Assembly (NCBI GenBank): GCA_028694565.1
Contig: JAQVKR010000169.1
Span: 1 to 6,233 of the forward strand
DNA length: 6,233 nt
Direction of reading: 5' to 3'
Source: Gammaproteobacteria bacterium
GTDB lineage: Bacteria > Pseudomonadota > Gammaproteobacteria > DSM-26407
The translations under genes and the position numbers were made by a program. The notes under the pieces are model-generated. The model was not told where the DNA came from. It saw only the letters and a list, made by a program, of their open reading frames with translations, and made no database searches. Within the stretch, counting starts at the first letter, position 1, and each line of letters starts with the position of its first letter. Of this stretch, positions 1 to 5,799 are shown in pieces.

Positions 1-182
1 TCCGCCGGAGGGCGGCGCCGGGAGGGCCTGGTCCGGCACTGCCCCGCCGGCGGTGCTCCCGGCTCCGGGATCGCCGTGACCCGGGTGGCGGAGGCCCGCT
101 GCCCGGCTCCCGGGCGCGCCGGGCTCCTGGGCCACGGCCATCCCGGCCATGAGGCCCGTCCGCGCGGGGCGGAGATCCGGTG
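1..182. other. GC-rich upstream region, no assignable gene
   Basis: This region is extremely GC-rich and I recognise no product in it. On the plus strand the frame beginning at base 1 has no stop until TGA at 181-183, which overlaps the ATG of the next gene by one base (TGATG). That is the arrangement expected of translationally coupled genes, so it could be the tail of an upstream gene cut by the window edge. However, its translation is rich in Gly, Arg, Pro and Ala and resembles no family I know, and long open frames are common by chance at this GC. A minus-strand frame beginning near base 140 is also open to the edge. A strong hairpin is present, GCACTGCC (36-43) with GGCGGTGC (49-56) including one G-U pair, but no T-run follows, so I do not call it a terminator. 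Confidence 0.4.
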
Positions 183-1979
183 ATGGGCGCGTCCGACAGC
201 CTGGTGGGCGAGGCTATCGATCCCGGGCGGCCGGTGGAGATCGCCGAGCGGGTGTGGTGGGTCGGGCACTACCAGCCCGGCGATCCGTTCCAGTGCCATG
301 TCTACCTCATCGAGCACGGCGACCAGTCGATTCTGTTCGACCCGGGCTCGGCGCTGACCTTCCGCCACACCCTGCGCAAGATCGAGGCGGTCACGCCCTT
401 CAGCAACATCCGCTACTTCGTCTGCCACCACCAGGATCCGGACATCGCCGCGGCCCTGCCGCTGGTGGACCAGCTGGTGAGCCGGGATGACGCGGTGGTG
501 GTCACCCATTGGCGCGCGGAGGCGCTGCTCAAGCACTACGGCCTCTCCCTGCCGTTCTGGCTGGTGGACCGCAACGGCTGGCGGCTGGATCTCGGCGGAC
601 GGCGGCTGCGCTTCATCTTCACGCCCTACGCCCACTTTCCCGGTGCTTTCTGCACCCATGACGAGCAGACCGGGACGCTCTTCTCCAGCGACCTGTTCGG
701 TGGCTTCACCGAGGGCTTCTCCCTCTATGCCCGCGACGAGAGCTATTTCGAGGCCCTGCGCCCGTTCCACGAGCACTACATGCCGAGCCGGGAGATTCTC
801 GACCACGCCCTGACCCGGCTGCAGGAGGTGCCCATCCGCCGCATCGCGCCCCAGCACGGCTCCATCATTCCCGAACACCTGGTGGCGTTCATGCTGGAGA
901 AGTTAAAGACGCTGGATTGCGGGCTCTACCTGCTGGCCGGCGGCGATTCGGACGTCCAGCGGCTCTCGCAGCTCAACACCGCGCTGCGGGACATCCCCCG
1001 GGCCATGACCCGGTACCGGGACTTCCGCGACATCGCCGCCGCCATGCTCGGCATCGCCCGCCGCTTCCTTCCCGCCGTCTCAATGGAGTTCTATGCCCGG
1101 GTGGAGGACGGCCGGGCCCTCCACCTGGCGCCCGCGTCATGCTACCGCGGGGCACTGGTGGAGCCCCCGCCCGAGGTGATGGCCGTTCTGGGCCTGGATC
1201 GGAAAGCCTGGTCCGGGCTGCGCCGCGGGTCCTGCCATCCCCTCGACTGCGATTGCGACCGCGATTGCGGTTGCGGCGGCCGCCCGCTGCTCATCCCCCT
1301 GTTCGCCCCCTCGGCGGGAGTGGTCGAGTCGGTGGCCATCGTCCGCCTCGACGGCGAGCTGCCGGACGACGAGCGCATCGGCGAGATGGCCGAGCAGATG
1401 AGCGTGCCCCTGCAGGTGGCGGTGGAGCGCGAGGCCATCTACCACATGCTCGACTTCGAGCGGCAGGAGTTCTTCGAACGCTCCATCCGCGACCCGCTGA
1501 CCGGCCTGTTCACCCGGCTCTACATGCAGGACGCGGTGGGGCGGCAGATGCGCATCCACGATCGCGACGCCAATGCGGCCATCGGGCTGGCCCTGTTCGA
1601 CATCGATCACTTCAAGCGCGTCAACGACACCTGGGGCCACAACGCCGGTGACGTGGTGCTGCGCGGGGTGGCGGCCGCGCTGCGGGATACCGTGCGCGAG
1701 GCCGATCTCCCCGTGCGTCTCGGCGGCGAGGAGTTCGCGGTCTTCGTCCTGGGCGAGTCGGCCCGCCACGTGGCCGCCATGGCCGAGCGGGCCCGGCGGG
1801 CCGTGGAGCAGCTCCGCTTCGGGGGGGAGCTCGCCGAACAGCATGTCACCCTCAGCGTCGGCGTGGCCAATCGCCGGAGCGGAGAGGCCCTGGAGACGTT
1901 GATTGGCCGTGCCGACCGGGCCCTGTACGAGGCCAAGAGCAGTGGCCGCAACCGCGTCTGCGCCGATCCGTCCGGGTGA
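183..1979 (+). CDS. ODP/flavodiiron-like MBL-fold sensor fused to GGDEF diguanylate cyclase
   Basis: The protein (598 aa) is a predicted cytoplasmic diguanylate cyclase, making c-di-GMP from two GTP, with a diiron sensor input. Residues about 15-245 are a metallo-beta-lactamase fold of the ODP/flavodiiron type. The ligand set is visible as HQDPD (H83, D85, D87), H151 in AHFPGAF, D170 in SSDLFGG and H225 in PQHGS. Family members bind O2 or reduce O2/NO at this site; O2 or redox sensing here is inference. Residues about 250-410 form a less clear, possibly GAF-like region with a cysteine cluster (C351, C356, C358, C362, C364). A helical linker leads to the GGDEF domain, which begins at DPLTGL (437-442) and carries FDID with D473, N481 and GGEEF (514-518). 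The inhibitory-site motif READ (505-508) lies five residues before GGEEF, so product inhibition is expected. No membrane segment or flavodoxin domain is seen. I chose ATG 183 because GGAG at 171-174 sits 8 bases upstream; GTG 180 is the alternative and adds one residue. Confidence 0.9.
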   Translation: MGASDSLVGEAIDPGRPVEIAERVWWVGHYQPGDPFQCHVYLIEHGDQSILFDPGSALTFRHTLRKIEAVTPFSNIRYFVCHHQDPDIAAALPLVDQLVSRDDAVVVTHWRAEALLKHYGLSLPFWLVDRNGWRLDLGGRRLRFIFTPYAHFPGAFCTHDEQTGTLFSSDLFGGFTEGFSLYARDESYFEALRPFHEHYMPSREILDHALTRLQEVPIRRIAPQHGSIIPEHLVAFMLEKLKTLDCGLYLLAGGDSDVQRLSQLNTALRDIPRAMTRYRDFRDIAAAMLGIARRFLPAVSMEFYARVEDGRALHLAPASCYRGALVEPPPEVMAVLGLDRKAWSGLRRGSCHPLDCDCDRDCGCGGRPLLIPLFAPSAGVVESVAIVRLDGELPDDERIGEMAEQMSVPLQVAVEREAIYHMLDFERQEFFERSIRDPLTGLFTRLYMQDAVGRQMRIHDRDANAAIGLALFDIDHFKRVNDTWGHNAGDVVLRGVAAALRDTVREADLPVRLGGEEFAVFVLGESARHVAAMAERARRAVEQLRFGGELAEQHVTLSVGVANRRSGEALETLIGRADRALYEAKSSGRNRVCADPSG

Positions 1980-2031
1980 GCGCCCCGGCCGGGTGGGACG
2001 CGCCGGCCCGGTCCTGTCCCGAGCCCTTTCT

Positions 2032-2049
2032 CCCGCCACCACAGGCGGG
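2032..2049 (+). terminator. Hairpin downstream of the cyclase gene, weak terminator candidate
   Basis: CCCGCC (2032-2037) pairs perfectly with GGCGGG (2044-2049) around a six-base loop, about 50 bases after the cyclase stop codon. There is no T-run after it, so intrinsic termination is doubtful; it may only stabilise the mRNA 3' end. Confidence 0.2.
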
Positions 2050-2305
2050 TGCCCGTCCCCATCCCCATCCGGGCGCTTCGTCCGCGGTTGGCATCCCGGC
2101 CGCGCGCGGGTCGCGGAGCCGGAAGGTCGGGACTAATATCAAGTAAACGACCTCCGGACCACCGTTGTCCTCCGCCGGGCCCTGCGCGTGCGGATGGGGA
2201 CGGGCAGGAGGAGCGTTGTCACCGTGCTTCAACAAAGCTTACGCATGCCGCGGGCACAATGCCGCCGGTGGCGGAGCGCCCGTCCGGGCGCGCGCCGGGC
2301 CTGGC

Positions 2306-2314
2306 GGAGAGGGG
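2306..2314 (+). promoter_or_regulatory. Ribosome binding site of gspE, decides the start
   Basis: GGAGAGGGG lies 8 bases before ATG 2323. This strong Shine-Dalgarno match supports starting the ATPase at 2323 rather than at upstream in-frame ATGs (2188, 2245). The family's N-terminal motif begins at residue 12 when counted from 2323. Confidence 0.7.
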
Positions 2315-2322
2315 ACGAGGGG

Positions 2323-4029
2323 ATGGAAGAGGTTCCACACCACGAGCGTGACAAGCGGCTGGGCGAGATCCTGGTGGAAGCGGGCAAGATCAGCCTGCCC
2401 AACCTGGAGCGGGCGCTCGAGCTGCAACGCAAGGAGCAGGGCCGGATCGGCACCATCCTCGCCCGCCTGGGCCTGGTCTCCGAGCGCGACCTGGCCGGGG
2501 TTCTGGCCGAGAAGCTGAACTTGGCCGTCGCCGGGCCGGAGGATTATCCCGAGCTTCCCATTCTCGAGAACCACCTCTCCCTGCGCTTTCTCAAGCACCA
2601 CACGGTCCTCCCCATCGACATGGGCGAGAGCGCCGTCGAGGTGGCGGTGGCCGACCCGCTGGACGATTACGCGATCCGGGCCATCGAGCTGCTGGTGGGG
2701 AAGCGGGTGGTGCGGCGGGTGGGCACCGCCGCCGACATCCACGCCGCCATCGAGCGGCTCTACGGCAGCGGCCGGACCAAGATGGCCCAGATTGTGGAGG
2801 GATTGGCGGGTCCCGGGGACGAGGCCAGCGAGGAGGAGATCGCCCATCTCAAGGACCTGGCCAGCGAGGCCCCGGTCATCCGCCTGGTCAACCTGATCCT
2901 GCAGAACGCCGTGGAGCAGCAGGCCTCCGACATCCACGTCGAGCCGTTCGAGAGCGAGCTCAAGGTCCGCTACCGGGTGGACGGGGTGCTGCACGAGGTG
3001 GAGGCCCCGCCCATGCGCCTCTACGCGGCCGTGGTGTCCCGCATCAAGATCATGGCCAAGCTGGACATCGCCGAGCGGCGCCTGCCCCAGGACGGCCGCA
3101 TCCGGGTCCACGTGCAGGGCAGGGAGATCGATATCCGTGTCTCCACCCTACCCACCATGTACGGCGAGAGCCTGGTCCTGCGCCTGCTCTACAAGGACGG
3201 CGCGGTGAGGGATTTCGCCGCCCTCGGCTTCTCCGAACAGGTCCTGGCGCGGTTCCGCGAAACCCTGGAGCAGCCCCACGGCATCCTGCTGGTCACGGGC
3301 CCCACGGGCAGCGGCAAGACCACGACCCTCTACGCGGCGCTGAGCGAGCTGAACCGGCCCACGCGCAAGATCGTCACCGTCGAGGACCCGGTGGAGTACC
3401 AGCTGGTGGGCATCAACCAGATCCAGGTAAAGCCCCAGATCGGGCTGACCTTCGCCCGGGCCCTGCGCGCCATCGTGCGCCAGGACCCCGACGTGATCAT
3501 GCTGGGCGAGATGCGCGACCTGGAGACGGCCGAGATCGCCGTGCAGTCCGCCCTGACCGGCCACCTGGTGCTCTCCACCCTGCACACCAACGACGCGGCG
3601 AGCAGCGTGACCCGCCTGCTGGACATGGGCATCCCCGGCTACCTGGTCACCTCGGTGGTCAACGGCGTCCTGGCCCAGCGCCTGGTCCGGTGCCTCTGCC
3701 CCCGCTGCCGGGAGATTTACGAACCCCTGCCCGGGCTGGTGGCGGAAACCGGCCTCGGACGGCTGGCCGAGGGCCCCGTCACACTCTACCGCCCGGTGGG
3801 GTGCGACGAGTGCAATGGGACGGGCTACCGGGGGCGCACCGCCGTGATGGAGATCCTGGTCATGGACGATGCCATCCGCAGCCTCGTGCTCAGGAGCGCC
3901 GATGCCCGCGAGATCGCCACCGCGGCCGTCACGGGCGGCATGCGCACCCTCTACGAGGACGGTCTGCTGAAGACGCTTGACGGCACCACCAGCCTGGAGG
4001 AGGTCCTGCGGGTCGCCCGCGACCGGTAG
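2323..4029 (+). CDS. gspE: GspE/PilB-family secretion/pilus ATPase with MshEN c-di-GMP-binding N-terminus
   Basis: This is the hexameric cytoplasmic ATPase that powers pseudopilus or type IV pilus assembly at the inner membrane (568 aa, normal for PilB/MshE-like members). Residues 12-35 and 41-64 are two 24-residue MshEN motifs separated by exactly five residues. The first begins RLGEIL and ends ALELQ; the second begins RIGTIL and ends in K rather than Q. In MshE-type ATPases this tandem binds c-di-GMP. The core has Walker A GPTGSGKTT (326-334), an Asp box at VEDP (353-356), Walker B DPDVIMLGE (388-396) and a His box GHLVLSTLHT (413-422). A zinc tetracysteine motif is present at C459/C462 and C494/C497. 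Wording around the His box (SALTGH, TNDAAS) resembles GspE more than PilB, but the missing neighbours leave the pathway open. It sits 2 bases ahead of gspF and is presumably co-transcribed with it. Catalytically it looks intact. Confidence 0.9.
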   Translation: MEEVPHHERDKRLGEILVEAGKISLPNLERALELQRKEQGRIGTILARLGLVSERDLAGVLAEKLNLAVAGPEDYPELPILENHLSLRFLKHHTVLPIDMGESAVEVAVADPLDDYAIRAIELLVGKRVVRRVGTAADIHAAIERLYGSGRTKMAQIVEGLAGPGDEASEEEIAHLKDLASEAPVIRLVNLILQNAVEQQASDIHVEPFESELKVRYRVDGVLHEVEAPPMRLYAAVVSRIKIMAKLDIAERRLPQDGRIRVHVQGREIDIRVSTLPTMYGESLVLRLLYKDGAVRDFAALGFSEQVLARFRETLEQPHGILLVTGPTGSGKTTTLYAALSELNRPTRKIVTVEDPVEYQLVGINQIQVKPQIGLTFARALRAIVRQDPDVIMLGEMRDLETAEIAVQSALTGHLVLSTLHTNDAASSVTRLLDMGIPGYLVTSVVNGVLAQRLVRCLCPRCREIYEPLPGLVAETGLGRLAEGPVTLYRPVGCDECNGTGYRGRTAVMEILVMDDAIRSLVLRSADAREIATAAVTGGMRTLYEDGLLKTLDGTTSLEEVLRVARDR

Positions 4030-4031
4030 CC

Positions 4032-4886
4032 ATGCCCACTTTCCACTACAAGGCGGTCAGCTCGGAAGGCGAGGTCCTCGAGGGGCGTCTCGATGCGGCC
4101 AGCCGGGAGGCGGTCATCGAGCGGCTCAAGGAGCTGGGCCACACGCCGATCCGGGCGGAGAGAGAGGCGACGGCCGGACTGCGTGGATGGCGGCCTGCGT
4201 GGAGCCGCCGCCGGCCCCTGTCGCTGGTGAGCTTCACCCGCGATCTGGCCAACCTGCTGGGATCGGGCATCCCTCTCGATCGGGCCCTGGAGATGCTGGT
4301 GGAACTGGCGGAGGAGGAGCGCGCGGCGAGGGTCATCGGCGAGCTGCTGGACCAGGTGCGCGGCGGGGCCGGCCTGGCGGAGGCCATGGAGCGGCAGCCG
4401 GGGGTGTTCGGCCGCTTCTCCGTGAACATGGTGCGCGCCGGCGAGGCGGCGGGTGCGCTGGAGTCGGTGCTGGAGCGGCTGGCGGAGTTCCATGCCCAGT
4501 ACGACGGCCTGAAGAGCAGTGTCAGGACCGCGCTCATCTACCCCGCCATCCTGGCGCTCATCAGCGCCGCCTCGCTCATCGTGCTGATGATTTTCGTGGT
4601 GCCCCAGTTCACCTCGCTGTTCGAGGAGATGGGTCAGGAGCTGCCGCTGGTGAGCCGGGTGGTCTTCGCCGCCGGCGAACTGCTGCAGGGCTACTGGTGG
4701 CTGTTGCTGGGGACCATCGCGGGAGGCGCGCTGCTGCTGCGCCGGAAGCTGGGGGAGCCCGCCTTCCGCGAGCGCTGGGACAACTGGCTGCTGGGGCTGC
4801 CGGTTGCGGGGGCGCTACACCCTTACGAAGTGGCTTGTCTTCTGATTGTTCTCCTTCCTGCTGGCATCTTCCGTCTTGGCGGATGA
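4032..4886 (+). CDS. gspF: Truncated GspF/PilC-family inner-membrane platform protein
   Basis: GspF/PilC is the polytopic inner-membrane platform protein that partners the GspE/PilB ATPase. The family start is clear (MPTFHYKAVSSEGEVLEGRL), the first T2SSF domain spans about residues 65-190, and membrane segments lie at about 169-191 and 218-236. The reading frame gives 284 aa against about 400 for the family. Family-like sequence ends near residue 261 (LLGLPVAGAL). The last 20 or so residues are encoded by lower-GC sequence with different codon use and appear to be a chance read-through into foreign DNA. The second T2SSF domain and the final membrane segment are therefore lost, and the protein is probably non-functional, along with any system depending on it unless another copy exists. 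Start ATG 4032 lies 2 bases after the gspE stop; no strong Shine-Dalgarno is seen, which fits translational coupling. Confidence 0.85.
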   Translation: MPTFHYKAVSSEGEVLEGRLDAASREAVIERLKELGHTPIRAEREATAGLRGWRPAWSRRRPLSLVSFTRDLANLLGSGIPLDRALEMLVELAEEERAARVIGELLDQVRGGAGLAEAMERQPGVFGRFSVNMVRAGEAAGALESVLERLAEFHAQYDGLKSSVRTALIYPAILALISAASLIVLMIFVVPQFTSLFEEMGQELPLVSRVVFAAGELLQGYWWLLLGTIAGGALLLRRKLGEPAFRERWDNWLLGLPVAGALHPYEVACLLIVLLPAGIFRLGG

Positions 4887-4965
4887 CCTGGTGGTTGAGT
4901 GGTCTGTAACTCGCATGGCGTTCCCCTCAGCGAACCCAAGACCTGTTATTGTTACAACACAGTAA
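4846..4965 (+). pseudogene. Possible remnant of a short secreted-protein gene
   Basis: In this frame the translation contains a convincing signal peptide: LFSFLLASSVLA followed by DDLVVEW, with a likely cleavage after VLA. The frame then ends at TAA 4963-4965. Just upstream in the same frame is TKWLVF followed by TGA (4843-4845). If ACG 4825-4827 was once ATG, and the TGA a sense codon, this would have been a normal signal-peptide start, so two substitutions may have killed a small gene. The only start left is TTG 4846, without a visible ribosome binding site. The product is not recognised, and chance is a real alternative. Confidence 0.2.
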
Positions 4966-4979
4966 GAACATGGTATTCG
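4951..4979 (+). promoter_or_regulatory. Possible promoter of the mazF-like gene
   Basis: GTTACA (4951-4956) and TATTCG (4974-4979) are separated by 17 bases, and the -10 candidate is preceded by TG at 4971-4972 as in extended -10 promoters. Matches to the consensus are partial. The interrupted dyad TTAC-N6-GTAA (4952-4965) overlaps the -35 side and could be an operator. The gene starts about 37 bases downstream. Confidence 0.25.
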
Positions 4980-5000
4980 TGTAGAACACAACTCATGGAT

Positions 5001-5006
5001 GGAGAA
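5001..5006 (+). promoter_or_regulatory. Ribosome binding site of the mazF-like gene
   Basis: GGAGAA lies 9 bases before ATG 5016, supporting that start. The family's conserved beta-strand GTIVICDF begins at residue 10, as expected for a full-length member. Confidence 0.55.
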
Positions 5007-5015
5007 CAGTGACAC

Positions 5016-5438
5016 ATGGGCCTTCAATACCATCCTGAACAAGGAACGATTGTAATTTGCGACTTCACAGGGCTTGTGAAGCCTGAAATGGTGAAGCGGC
5101 GTCCTGTGATAGTGATTTCACCTAGATTGAAAAGGAGAGATCGCCTCTGCACAGTGCTTCCAATGAGTACAACAACGCCAGAGGTTATCGCCCCCTATCA
5201 CTTCAAGCTTCATATGGACCCCGTTCTCCCTGAACCATACTCTTCACCTTTCCAGTGGGTGAAAGCTGACATGGTCTATACGGTGTCTTTGCATAGGCTC
5301 AATCTGCCGTTCGCTGGTAAGGATGAGACGGGAAAGAGGATGTATGATGTTAGAGTAGTGGATAGAGCGGATTTGCTTAAAATTCAACAATGTATGTTGC
5401 ACGGATTGGGGCTGACGGTATTGACAGACTATTTGTGA
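5016..5438 (+). CDS. MazF/PemK-family toxin-like protein, no antitoxin gene adjacent
   Basis: The 140-aa protein matches the MazF/PemK (PF02452-type) fold, whose members are usually sequence-specific endoribonucleases. Visible landmarks are GTIVICDF (10-17), the signature KRRPVIVIS (27-35) with the conserved Arg-Pro, the strand LCTVLPMSTTTP (44-55) with candidate catalytic Thr/Ser, and WVKADMVYTVS (81-91). Length is a little above classic MazF (about 110 aa), matching a longer PemK-like subgroup often annotated without a partner. There is no MazE- or PemI-like frame directly upstream or downstream, so it is either a solitary member, has lost its antitoxin, or uses another control element. Codon use is clearly more AT-rich than in the cyclase and gspE, indicating horizontal acquisition. 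It lies in the foreign segment behind truncated gspF and ahead of a structured stretch with a terminator. Whether it is a toxin in practice cannot be judged here. Confidence 0.85.
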   Translation: MGLQYHPEQGTIVICDFTGLVKPEMVKRRPVIVISPRLKRRDRLCTVLPMSTTTPEVIAPYHFKLHMDPVLPEPYSSPFQWVKADMVYTVSLHRLNLPFAGKDETGKRMYDVRVVDRADLLKIQQCMLHGLGLTVLTDYL

Positions 5439-5444
5439 TCCACT

Positions 5445-5568
5445 ACAGTCTAACTGTCCCCGCTCTGCTACGGCATCGGGCTTAAGTCCACTTCGGTGGC
5501 CGCCATGCAAAGGAGATTGCAATCCAGCATGGTGTCTTAGAAGGCCCTGTTTCTACAGGGCCTTTTGC
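5445..5568 (+). ncRNA. Candidate structured RNA or structured 3' UTR after the mazF-like gene
   Basis: This non-coding stretch holds several pairings in a row. ACAGT (5445-5449) pairs with ACTGT (5453-5457). A compound hairpin is capped by CCAC-TTCG-GTGG (5488-5499) and continued by CGG/CCG (5477-5479/5500-5502) and GCAT/ATGC (5473-5476/5505-5508). An alternative 8-bp stem joins CGCCATGC (5501-5508) to GCATGGTG (5527-5534), which would exclude the GCAT/ATGC and CGG/CCG helices. A strong intrinsic terminator closes the region. The UUCG tetraloop and dense pairing suggest RNA function. I recognise no Rfam family. It could be an independent small RNA, a 3' UTR-derived RNA or a regulator of the toxin gene. 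No promoter is assigned. Confidence 0.4.
5541..5568 (+). terminator. Rho-independent terminator after the mazF-like gene
   Basis: AAGGCCCTG (5541-5549) pairs perfectly with CAGGGCCTT (5556-5564) around a six-base loop, followed by a T-rich tail (TTTTGCTTTT overlapping the stem end). This is a strong plus-strand intrinsic terminator for the mazF-like transcript and the structured stretch before it. Confidence 0.9.
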
Positions 5569-5578
5569 TTTTCTATGT

Positions 5579-5677
5579 TCACTTCACCTCCAGCGCGAAC
5601 TGTTCCTGAATGAGGCAGATAGGGTAAACGGTACTGTCCGGGGCAGAACAGGTGCCGCCGTGGGAGTGGAGGCGGCG
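5579..5677 (-). pseudogene. Possible 3' remnant of a gene, product unknown
   Basis: On the minus strand a frame ends at TGA (5579-5581) and reads protein-like toward its end: CSAPDSTVYPICLIQEQF, then ALEVK and stop. It is open for only about 33 codons, has no start codon, and meets an in-frame TAG at 5678-5680. It may be the tail of a displaced gene, but chance cannot be excluded. The rest of 5569-5748 contains nothing else I can identify apart from a short direct repeat. Confidence 0.15.
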
Positions 5678-5723
5678 CTAGCGATTTAGACCAGTACGCG
5701 CAGGAGAGAAAAAGGGGACTGCT

Positions 5724-5742
5724 GGACTTACTGAGGACTTAC
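5724..5742 (+). repeat. Short direct repeat GGACTTAC x2
   Basis: GGACTTAC occurs at 5724-5731 and 5735-5742, an 11-bp period (about one helical turn), just before the tRNA terminator. It may be a binding site or simple local duplication; there are only two copies. Confidence 0.3.
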
Positions 5743-5748
5743 CAAAGA

Positions 5749-5775
5749 AAAAGCGGCCCCTGGTGAGCCGCTTTT
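5749..5775 (-). terminator. Terminator behind tRNA-Pro, probably bidirectional
   Basis: AAAAGCGGC (5749-5757) pairs with GCCGCTTTT (5767-5775) around a nine-base loop. Read on the minus strand the stem is followed by a T-rich run (TTTTTCTTT), placing a strong intrinsic terminator 24 bases after the tRNA 3' end. The plus-strand side also ends in TTTT, so it may stop transcription arriving from the gspE side as well. Confidence 0.85.
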
Positions 5776-5799
5776 GTGATGCTAACTACTTGATTATAT

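Larger units (their letters stand above)
1980..2322. other. Intergenic region between cyclase and gspE
   Basis: This gap of 343 bases has no convincing gene. It includes a GC hairpin near its start (2032-2049). A short AT-rich patch around TAATATCAAGTAAAC (2134-2148) stands out from the GC-rich surroundings and may be part of a promoter or regulator site. TAATAT resembles a -10 box but has no good -35 at the right distance. TTGTCA at 2216-2221 resembles a -35 but lacks a matching -10. The length of the gap suggests gspE has its own promoter, but I cannot place it. A frame open from 2188 into gspE gives an Arg-rich stretch that looks untranslated. Confidence 0.5.
4815..5748. other. Small low-GC foreign segment interrupting gspF
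   Basis: Base composition drops sharply at about 4815, exactly where gspF homology ends, and stays lower to about 5570, with mixed composition up to the tRNA terminator. The segment carries one recognisable gene (MazF/PemK-like), a structured non-coding stretch with its own terminator, and possible gene fragments. No integrase, transposase or clear terminal inverted repeat is present, so the route of entry is unknown. The right-hand limit is uncertain. It could be a small genomic island, the scar of a larger one, or the site of a recombination that also removed the 3' end of gspF. Confidence 0.55.

Noticed and set aside
1137..2042. Long minus-strand open frame opposite the cyclase gene
   Set aside because: It is antisense to clear diiron/GGDEF coding sequence, shows no recognisable domain, and is a usual artefact at high GC.
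2188..2322. Upstream extension of the GspE/PilB ATPase to ATG 2188
   Set aside because: The extra 45 residues are Arg-rich and unlike the family, and a strong ribosome binding site sits 8 bases before ATG 2323.
2239..3111. Long minus-strand open frame opposite gspE
   Set aside because: It mirrors the strongly conserved ATPase coding strand and its His/Leu/Gly-rich composition is typical of an antisense shadow.
4916..4938. Type I-E CRISPR-like repeat around GTTCCCCTCAGCGAACC
   Set aside because: It is a single copy with only loose resemblance, with no spacers and no cas genes.
5505..5540. An 11-codon frame (MQRRLQSSMVS) before the terminator
   Set aside because: There is no ribosome binding site before its ATG; AAAGGAG at 5509-5515 lies inside it and too far from the next ATG (5529), which encodes only three residues.
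5448..5570. Integron attC site beside the mazF-like gene (GTCTAAC at 5448-5454 fits RYYYAAC)
   Set aside because: No matching GTTRRRY core occurs downstream at a suitable distance, and the inner complementary boxes are absent; the bases form a small ACAGT/ACTGT hairpin instead.
5633..5652. LexA-like box CTGT...ACAG
   Set aside because: The spacer is 10 bases rather than the 8 of the gammaproteobacterial LexA box, and no gene starts nearby.
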